Origin: SAR116 cluster alpha proteobacterium HIMB100 | Lineage (GTDB): Bacteria > Pseudomonadota > Alphaproteobacteria > Puniceispirillales > Puniceispirillaceae | Direction: 5' to 3' | Assembly (NCBI GenBank): GCA_000238815.2 | Contig: AFXB01000010.1 | Location: 562,501 to 626,500, forward strand | Length of the DNA stretch: 64,000 nucleotides | In this document: positions 58,299-64,000 of the stretch, in pieces | Layout of the letters: every line of letters starts with the position of its first letter | Numbering within the stretch: the stretch's first letter is position 1 | Notes under the pieces: generated by a model | Told to the model about the DNA's origin: nothing | Seen by the model: the letters and a program-made list of their open reading frames with translations, nothing else | Databases searched by the model: none | Made by a program: the position numbers and the translations under genes

Positions 58299-58874
58299 AT
58301 GGTCAAACTGAATAAAATTTATACCCGTACAGGAGATGACGGGACCACCAGTCTGGTTGGTGGCGGCCGCGTGTCCAAACATGCCCGGCGCCCTTCTGCT
58401 TTTGGTGAAGTTGATGAGCTCAATTCTGTTTTGGGCTTAGCCCGCCTGCATTGTAAAAACGGAACAAATATGGCCGGCATGGATGCGCAACTGGCGCGTA
58501 TTCAAAACGATTTGTTTGACCTGGGTGCGGATCTGGCCACTGCAGATGAAACCGCCCCTGCCTTGCGGATAACAACTGATCAGGTCACGCGCCTGGAGCA
58601 GGAAATTGACGCTGTGAACGCAAATTTGCAGCCCCTGACCTCATTTATTCTGCCTGGTGGCACAGAGCTGGCCGCATGGTTGCATCTGGGCCGGACAGTG
58701 GCCAGACGCGCCGAACGCCAGATGACGGAATTAGCTGTTGAAGAACCTGTTAATGAAGCTGCGATGCAGTATATTAACCGGGTCTCTGATCTGTTGTTTG
58801 TGCTGGCCCGTCATGCTAATGGTGACGGTGAAAGTGATGTTCTGTGGGTTCCTGGAGACAACCAGGCAGATTGA
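58299..58874 (+). CDS. Cob(I)alamin adenosyltransferase, PduO/MMAB type
   Basis: 191 residues. It adds the adenosyl group of ATP to cob(I)alamin to give adenosylcobalamin. The N-terminal ATP-binding IYTRTGDDGTTSLVGG (about 6-21), GEVDELNSVLG (about 36-46) and the later RRAERQM motif are complete. The cobS/cobT genes lie 28 kb away. A good AACAGG-type site is weak; ATG 58299 is supported by the family start. Confidence 0.93.
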   Translation: MVKLNKIYTRTGDDGTTSLVGGGRVSKHARRPSAFGEVDELNSVLGLARLHCKNGTNMAGMDAQLARIQNDLFDLGADLATADETAPALRITTDQVTRLEQEIDAVNANLQPLTSFILPGGTELAAWLHLGRTVARRAERQMTELAVEEPVNEAAMQYINRVSDLLFVLARHANGDGESDVLWVPGDNQAD

Positions 58875-58949
58875 TAAAGGACGTTTTGGAACGACCGGCT
58901 GACAAACATGTCAGGCTTGTCAGTTGAAGTGAAAAAAAAGGATGAGCAC

Positions 58950-59699
58950 ATGAAAATTTTGGTACCTGTAAAACGGGTCATTGATTATAACGTCAAAGTC
59001 CGTGTCAAACCAGACCAGTCTGGTGTTGAACTGGCAAATGTAAAAATGGCGATGAACCCGTTTGATGAAATCGCGGTAGAGCAAGCCCTGCGCATCAAAG
59101 AAGCTGGTCAGGCTGATGAGATTGTTTTGGTGTCTGTAGGCCCGACACAAGCTCAAGAAACCATCCGCACTGGCCTGGCGATGGGTGCTGATCGCGGCAT
59201 TCATATCGAAGCCGATCAGGATGTTGAGCCGCTGGCCGTCGCCAAGCTGCTGAGGGCGGTGGTTGATAAAGAAACCCCAGGGCTGGTGATTTGTGGTAAG
59301 CAAGCAATTGATGATGACAGCAACCAAACAGGTCAGATGCTGTCTGCACTGCTGGGCTGGGCACAAGCCACATTTGCATCTGGTGTAGAGCTGGCCGGCG
59401 ATAAAGCGAAGATCATCCGTGAGGTTGATGGCGGGCTTGAACATATTGAAGTATCCATGCCAGCCGTGATCACTGTTGATCTGCGTCTGAATGAGCCACG
59501 CTATGCCTCACTGCCAAACATTATGAAGGCGAAGAAAAAGCCGATTGACAGCATGAGCGCAGATGAACTGGGCGTAGACACAGCCCCGCGTCTGAAGGTG
59601 GTAAAGGTTGAAGAACCGGCCGCACGGTCGGCAGGTATCAAAGTCGGTTCTGTTGCTGAGCTGGTGGACAAACTGAAAAATGAAGCAAAGGTGATATGA
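58950..59699 (+). CDS. etfB: Electron transfer flavoprotein subunit beta
   Basis: 249 residues from ATG 58950, preceded by AAGGA. EtfB holds AMP and passes electrons from acyl-CoA dehydrogenases to ETF-ubiquinone oxidoreductase. Start [39 protein letters not shown] and [21 protein letters not shown] are typical. A longer frame from 58908 adds a non-family leader. The stop overlaps the etfA start. Confidence 0.97.
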   Translation: MKILVPVKRVIDYNVKVRVKPDQSGVELANVKMAMNPFDEIAVEQALRIKEAGQADEIVLVSVGPTQAQETIRTGLAMGADRGIHIEADQDVEPLAVAKLLRAVVDKETPGLVICGKQAIDDDSNQTGQMLSALLGWAQATFASGVELAGDKAKIIREVDGGLEHIEVSMPAVITVDLRLNEPRYASLPNIMKAKKKPIDSMSADELGVDTAPRLKVVKVEEPAARSAGIKVGSVAELVDKLKNEAKVI

Positions 59700-60631
59700 T
59701 GAGCATTCTTGTTGTTGTTGAACATGATAATGGTGCTGTAAACGGCGCCACACTGAACACCGTTGCCGCAGCGCAAGCGATCGGCGGGGATATTGATCTG
59801 CTGGTTGCCGGTCACGGATGTGACGCTGCTGCGTCTGCTGCTGCTGCGATTGCGGGTGTGGCTAAAGTCATCGTGGGAGACGCCCCTGAAAATGCACATG
59901 GTCTGGCAGAAAATATTGCCCCTCTGATTGCCGGTATGGCAGCAGGCTATTCGCATATTCTGGCCCCAGCCACGACATATGGCAAAAACATCATGCCACG
60001 GGTCGCCGCGCTGACAGATACAGCCCAGATTTCGGACATTATCGCGGTGATTGATGCTGATACGTTCCAGCGGCCCATTTATGCAGGGAACGCCTTGGCT
60101 ACGGTGCAGTCAGGTGACGCGCTGAAGATCATCACTGTCAGAAGCACAGCCTTTGAGCCTGTTGCAGAGACAGGCGGATCAGCCGCTATCGAACAGGCAA
60201 GTGCAACAGGTGATGCTGGTCTGTCAAAGTTTGAGAAATCAGAACTGTCAAAGTCTGAACGGCCTGAGCTGACGTCAGCTGGTATTGTTGTGTCAGGCGG
60301 ACGGGGCATGCAAGATGGGTCAAACTTTGTCATGCTGGAACAAGTTGCTGACAAATTGGGTGCCGCGGTTGGCGCATCAAGAGCAGCTGTGGATGCCGGC
60401 TTTGTGCCAAATGATTATCAGGTTGGCCAAACCGGCAAAGTGGTGGCCCCGGATCTGTATATGGCAGTTGGTATTTCCGGTGCGATTCAGCACCTGGCTG
60501 GCATGAAAGACAGTAAAGTCATCGTGGCGATCAATAAAGATGATGAAGCCCCGATTTTCCAGGTTGCGGATTATGGCCTGGTGGCTGACCTGTTTGATGC
60601 GGTTCCTGAATTGGATTCAGAGCTCGGCTAA
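59696..60631 (+). CDS. etfA: Electron transfer flavoprotein subunit alpha
   Basis: 311 residues. EtfA binds FAD. The C-terminal FAD domain shows [47 protein letters not shown] and [20 protein letters not shown] 59696 overlaps the etfB stop; a second ATG follows at once. The two genes form a translationally coupled etfBA operon. An unusual [17 protein letters not shown] stretch (about 178-194) lies between domains. Confidence 0.97.
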   Translation: MMSILVVVEHDNGAVNGATLNTVAAAQAIGGDIDLLVAGHGCDAAASAAAAIAGVAKVIVGDAPENAHGLAENIAPLIAGMAAGYSHILAPATTYGKNIMPRVAALTDTAQISDIIAVIDADTFQRPIYAGNALATVQSGDALKIITVRSTAFEPVAETGGSAAIEQASATGDAGLSKFEKSELSKSERPELTSAGIVVSGGRGMQDGSNFVMLEQVADKLGAAVGASRAAVDAGFVPNDYQVGQTGKVVAPDLYMAVGISGAIQHLAGMKDSKVIVAINKDDEAPIFQVADYGLVADLFDAVPELDSELG

Positions 60632-60670
60632 GACAAATATAACGATTGGCCTTGCCAGCCTCTATCTTGT

Positions 60671-61240
60671 TCAGCCTAGATAAGCAATTACCTGATCAAG
60701 AACAGCTGGCGAGGCCCATTCCGCTGGGCCTGTATGAAAACGATACCCTGACAAGCCTTGTTTAATCAGTAAAGTCGTAGGCAAGCCGCGCAGTTTCAGC
60801 GCCCGCGCCCACTCACCGTCTGGATCGTAAGCAGATAAAGGAGTGTTGATTTGGCGTTGATCTAAAAAGGGCTGGGCAATGTCTGCTCCGCCGCGATCCA
60901 CATTAACCAAAACCACCGTTACGCCGCGCTCACGAAGCTGAAGGGCTGCTGTTTCAAGGGCAGGCAATTCAACCACACATGGCCCGCACCAGGTTGCCCA
61001 GAAATTCACCAGCAACGCTTGTTCTGCTGCTTTTTTCAGATGCAAAAGCTGGCCGGTTTGTGTCTGAAGAGGGCTGTCTGGTAGTGGCTGCTCGCCTTCA
61101 TTCAGTGTCAGGGGCACCGCGCCTGAACGCACCGTTGAAAAGGGCAGGCCAATGATAGCTGATGTGGCCAACAGACAGGTCAGGCGGCGGCGGGTAAAGA
61201 TTTGGGGCTGATCATTTCTCATTTCTGTCCTATAAGACAT
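60671..61240 (-). CDS. TlpA-like thioredoxin-fold protein
   Basis: 189 residues. After a twin-Arg-like start (TRRRLTCLLATSAIIGL, about 16-32) that suggests export, the thioredoxin fold carries FWATWCGPCVVELP (CxxC about 93-96) and the LRGLPTTLLI cis-Pro loop. This matches TlpA/ResA proteins that keep periplasmic cysteines reduced, for example in cytochrome c or oxidase assembly. Whether Tat or Sec is used is not clear. It is convergent with etfA and divergent from argH. Confidence 0.88.
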   Translation of the reverse strand: MSYRTEMRNDQPQIFTRRRLTCLLATSAIIGLPFSTVRSGAVPLTLNEGEQPLPDSPLQTQTGQLLHLKKAAEQALLVNFWATWCGPCVVELPALETAALQLRERGVTVVLVNVDRGGADIAQPFLDQRQINTPLSAYDPDGEWARALKLRGLPTTLLIKQGLSGYRFHTGPAEWASPAVLDQVIAYLG

Positions 61241-61343
61241 AAAACAGGCACCTTTAACTTCATAAGTGAGGGCGGCAGGGTCAACCCTAGCATAGCCTTA
61301 ATGGTTATTAAATTCCGGGACACCCTGTCGATGGGGATTTCGT

Positions 61344-62777
61344 ATGACATCATCTAAACCACATCAATCTGGCAAAAAAAAGGCTTCTTCGATCTGGGGT
61401 GGCCGGTTTGCTGGTGGACCATCACAGCTCATGCAGGAAATTAATGCCTCTATCAGCTATGATAAAACCCTGTACCGTCAGGATATTGCCGGATCAATTG
61501 CGCATGCGCGCATGCTGGCTGATCAAAACATCCTAACCGCCGAGGACAGAGATCAGATCATTGCTGGCCTTGAACAAATTGAACAAGAAATTGCGTCTGG
61601 GGCATTTGAATTTTCAGAACAGCTGGAAGATATTCATATGAATGTTGAAACGCGGCTGGCAAAATTGATCGGCGATCCAGCACGGCGCCTGCACACCGCC
61701 CGTTCGCGCAATGATCAGGTGGCAACAGATATCCGGTTATGGTTGCGAGACGCTCTTGCAGAGACTGACAAGCTGCTGGCTGGCCTGCAGAAAGCGCTTT
61801 TGGATCAGGCAGACACCCATGCCGGAACGGTTATGCCAGGATATACACATCTGCAGACCGCCCAGCCAATTACCTTTGGCTTTCATCTGATGGCTTATGT
61901 TGAAATGCTTGGCCGTGACCGGGGCCGGTTTGCTGATTGTGCGAAGCGGGTTAATGAATCGCCGCTGGGCTCTGCTGCTCTTGCCGGAACGTCACATCCA
62001 ATAGACAGGCACAAGACCGCCACCCTTTTAGGATTTGACAGACCGATGGCAAATGCAATGGATGGTGTCTCCGCACGTGACTTCGCCGTGGAATTTATGT
62101 CTGCTGCTGCCATTTGTGCGACGCATCTGTCACGGCTGGCAGAGGAAATTGTGATCTGGTCAACCGACAGATTCGCCTTTATCAGCCTGTCTGATGCTTA
62201 TACCACAGGTTCATCTATCATGCCGCAGAAACGAAACCCTGATGCTGCTGAATTGATCCGGGCCAAGCCAGGCCGGATTATTGGCGATCTGGTCAGCCTG
62301 CTGACAGTCCTTAAAGGGCTGCCGCTGGCTTATGGCAAAGACATGCAAGAAGACAAAGAGCCTGTATTTGATGCTGAAAAATCGCTTTCAATCAGCCTGA
62401 TGGCGATGACCGGCATGATAGAAGATATGACCGCCCATCCAGAGGCCATGCGGCAAGCTTTAAGCAAAGGTCATCCTGCAGCAACTGATCTGGCAGACTA
62501 TCTGGTGGCTGAGCTGAATATACCGTTCCGAAATGCGCATCATATTACCGGTTCGCTGGTGGCACTGGCTGATCAGAAGGGATGCGGGCTGGAGGATTTA
62601 TCGCTGGCTGAGCTGCAAACTGTTGAACCCCAATTAACAGAACAAGCCAAAGCCGTTCTGCTTATTGACAATGCAGTTGCGGCACGAACAAGCTATGGCG
62701 GCACAGCCCCTGATGAGGTAAGGGCCCGTCTGGCTGAGGCAAGAGCCCGGTTTTTAACCACAACCAGCACGCCATAA
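61344..62777 (+). CDS. argH: Argininosuccinate lyase
   Basis: 477 residues. The last step of arginine synthesis, splitting argininosuccinate to arginine and fumarate. The fumarase/aspartase-family signature [16 protein letters not shown] (about 290-305), [29 protein letters not shown] and [12 protein letters not shown]-like motif (MPGYTHLQ) are all present. A GGGGATTTCGT site precedes ATG 61344. argH, a small lipoprotein gene and lysA follow in the same direction. Confidence 0.97.
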   Translation: MTSSKPHQSGKKKASSIWGGRFAGGPSQLMQEINASISYDKTLYRQDIAGSIAHARMLADQNILTAEDRDQIIAGLEQIEQEIASGAFEFSEQLEDIHMNVETRLAKLIGDPARRLHTARSRNDQVATDIRLWLRDALAETDKLLAGLQKALLDQADTHAGTVMPGYTHLQTAQPITFGFHLMAYVEMLGRDRGRFADCAKRVNESPLGSAALAGTSHPIDRHKTATLLGFDRPMANAMDGVSARDFAVEFMSAAAICATHLSRLAEEIVIWSTDRFAFISLSDAYTTGSSIMPQKRNPDAAELIRAKPGRIIGDLVSLLTVLKGLPLAYGKDMQEDKEPVFDAEKSLSISLMAMTGMIEDMTAHPEAMRQALSKGHPAATDLADYLVAELNIPFRNAHHITGSLVALADQKGCGLEDLSLAELQTVEPQLTEQAKAVLLIDNAVAARTSYGGTAPDEVRARLAEARARFLTTTSTP

Positions 62778-62804
62778 CAGACTTAGGTGAGGATGACAGC
62801 TATC

Positions 62805-62918
62805 ATGCGTTTAACAATTTTTCTTCTTTGTGCGTTGGTTTTAACCGGCACGCTGACCGCCTGCGGCAAGCGCGGCGATCCGTTGCGCCCGTCTGAAGTG
62901 ACCGAACAACAAAGCTGA
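62805..62918 (+). CDS. lptM: Small lipoprotein, LptM (YifL)-like
   Basis: 37 residues. A signal peptide of about 19 residues (MRLTIFLLCALVLTGTLTA) ends at a lipobox LTAC (Cys20), followed by GKRGDPLRPSE, the pattern of LptM, which helps to mature the LptD/LptE lipopolysaccharide translocon in E. coli. The gene sits between argH and lysA, its usual place. GAGGA lies 11 bases before the ATG. It is too short to be caught by ordinary gene finders. Confidence 0.8.
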   Translation: MRLTIFLLCALVLTGTLTACGKRGDPLRPSEVTEQQS

Positions 62919-62934
62919 CACTATCTGAAAAAAC

Positions 62935-64000
62935 ATGACACAGATTACAAGAGATCAACAAGGCCAGCTGGTCATTGGCGGCCACAAGGCAGCTGAACTG
63001 GCCGAGGCCTATGGCACCCCGCTCTATGTCTATTCAGGAGATGGGTTTGTTGCGCATTTTACAGCTTTTACCGCAGCGGTCTCGCCGCTTGACTGTACCG
63101 TGCATTATGCGGTGAAAGCCAATTCATCACTTGGCGTACTTGGTCTGTTGGCCCGCCAGGGCGCTGGCGCAGATATAGTGTCTGGCGGGGAAATGAAGCG
63201 TGCTCTGGCTGCCGGTATAGCTGCCGAAAAAATCGTGTTTTCAGGAGTCGGTAAAACAGATACTGAAATCAAACAAGCATTGCAGGCGGGTATTGGTCAA
63301 TTTAACGCCGAATCAGCAGCGGAGCTTAATCACATTAGCGCCATTGCTGCTGATTTGGGCGTCACTGCCCCGGTTGCATTGCGGGTGAATGTGAATGTTG
63401 ACCCGGGCAGCCATGCCAAAATTTCCACCGGCCAGCGTTCAACAAAATTCGGCATTCCTGTAGCAGAAGGAGAAGCCGCCGCCCTGTACCGGAAAGTTTG
63501 CGCTGATCCAAATCTAATCCCGCGCGGTCTTGCTGTTCACATCGGCTCACAATTGCGCCAACTGGCCCCGTTCGAGCAAGCCTATCACGAGCTGTTGCAC
63601 CTGGCGGACAGCTTGCGTGCTGAGGGGCTGGATGTGCCCATATTGGATTTAGGCGGCGGTCTGGGGATTGATTACGAAACCGGCACCAAGCCTGATTTTA
63701 CCGCCTATGGTCAGATGGTCACCCGTATTTTTGGGAATCGGGCCTATAAATTGGGATTTGAACCTGGCCGGTCAATTGCAGCAGATAATGGTGTGTTTCT
63801 GACCAGAACAATATTTGTCAAACAAGGTGAAAATAAGCGGTTCATCATTGTTGACGGCGCCATGAATGATTTGATCAGACCAACACTTTATGAAGCCTGG
63901 CACAGGATTGAGCCTGCCGGGCCTGTCCAGCCGGCAACAGGTATTGCAGATATTGTTGGCCCAGTCTGTGAGACAGGCGATTATTTAGGCCAAGGCCGCA
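62935..64000 (+). CDS. lysA: Diaminopimelate decarboxylase (partial, right edge)
   Basis: At least 355 residues before the window ends. A PLP-dependent enzyme that makes lysine from meso-diaminopimelate, the last lysine step. The start GHKAAELAEAYGTPLYVYSG, the PLP lysine in HYAVKANSS (about 58-66), SGGEMKRAL, and GGGLGIDYE (about 239-247) are typical, and the frame stays open to base 64000. ATG 62935 starts 16 bases after the small lipoprotein gene, so the two are probably co-transcribed with argH. Confidence 0.95.
   Translation, partial: MTQITRDQQGQLVIGGHKAAELAEAYGTPLYVYSGDGFVAHFTAFTAAVSPLDCTVHYAVKANSSLGVLGLLARQGAGADIVSGGEMKRALAAGIAAEKIVFSGVGKTDTEIKQALQAGIGQFNAESAAELNHISAIAADLGVTAPVALRVNVNVDPGSHAKISTGQRSTKFGIPVAEGEAAALYRKVCADPNLIPRGLAVHIGSQLRQLAPFEQAYHELLHLADSLRAEGLDVPILDLGGGLGIDYETGTKPDFTAYGQMVTRIFGNRAYKLGFEPGRSIAADNGVFLTRTIFVKQGENKRFIIVDGAMNDLIRPTLYEAWHRIEPAGPVQPATGIADIVGPVCETGDYLGQGR

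Overview
The window is an ordinary, gene-dense piece of a bacterial chromosome, almost certainly from an alphaproteobacterium. The support is a class I lysyl-tRNA synthetase, CobS/CobT cobaltochelatase genes, a DUF4167 protein beside prmC and prfA, a double-length dCTP deaminase, a RodZ-like HTH protein before ispG-hisS, and gene orders typical of that class (ubiG divergent from lysC; xerD / aroK-aroB-corC / bolA-dnaJ-cobS-cobT; argD-argF-hslO; argH-lptM-lysA). Base composition looks intermediate and genes are tightly packed, which fits a marine, SAR116-like lineage, but that placement is a guess. I see no prophage, insertion sequence, CRISPR array, defence island or secondary-metabolite cluster.

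Layout. 1-850: tail of an unknown gene and a MOSC protein. 848-8628 (minus): lysC, rodZ-like, ispG, hisS, prfA, prmC, DUF4167. 8842-13992: ubiG, DUF1178, secA, a parvulin-type PPIase. 14005-18577: argJ, mutT, a methyltransferase, a broken comF, glutaredoxin, a nitrilase-family hydrolase. 18600-22663 (minus): a 45-residue membrane peptide gene, a large secreted protein, xerD, accA. 22939-26517 (plus): aroK, aroB, corC, DUF2889. 26530-30551: bolA, a J-domain protein, cobS, cobT. 30648-37125: rpmB, a ribbon-helix-helix gene, pyrD, lysS, a DinG/XPD-like helicase. 37197-39187: groES-groEL with a CIRCE operator and a terminator. 39501-44629: ctaA, aspS, a betaine-homocysteine methyltransferase, DUF1289, a cysteine-less DJ-1 protein, tRNA-Gly(CCC). 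44897-53797: folE, trkH, a lipoprotein, hslO, argF, argD, dcd, an ABC-2 permease, recX. 53956-64000: acs, a truncated LuxR-type regulator, yggT, folD, a HIG1-like peptide, a PduO-type adenosyltransferase, etfBA, a TlpA-like thioredoxin, argH, lptM and the 5' part of lysA.

Together the genes cover core functions: translation (three tRNA synthetases, RF1 and its methylase, L28), protein export and folding (SecA, GroESL, Hsp33, PPIase), arginine synthesis (argJ, argD, argF, argH), aspartate-family lysine synthesis (lysC, lysA), shikimate, isoprenoid, folate, ubiquinone, haem A and pyrimidine synthesis, and cobalamin insertion/adenosylation.

No clearly new multi-gene system was found. The items most worth a second look are an octamer (CTGTTCAG / CTGAACAG) present far above chance and also outside genes, the small membrane-peptide gene overlapping a large unknown secreted protein, the J-domain protein tied to CobST, a comF gene with an out-of-frame deletion, a DJ-1 domain without its cysteine, and a response regulator lacking most of its receiver.
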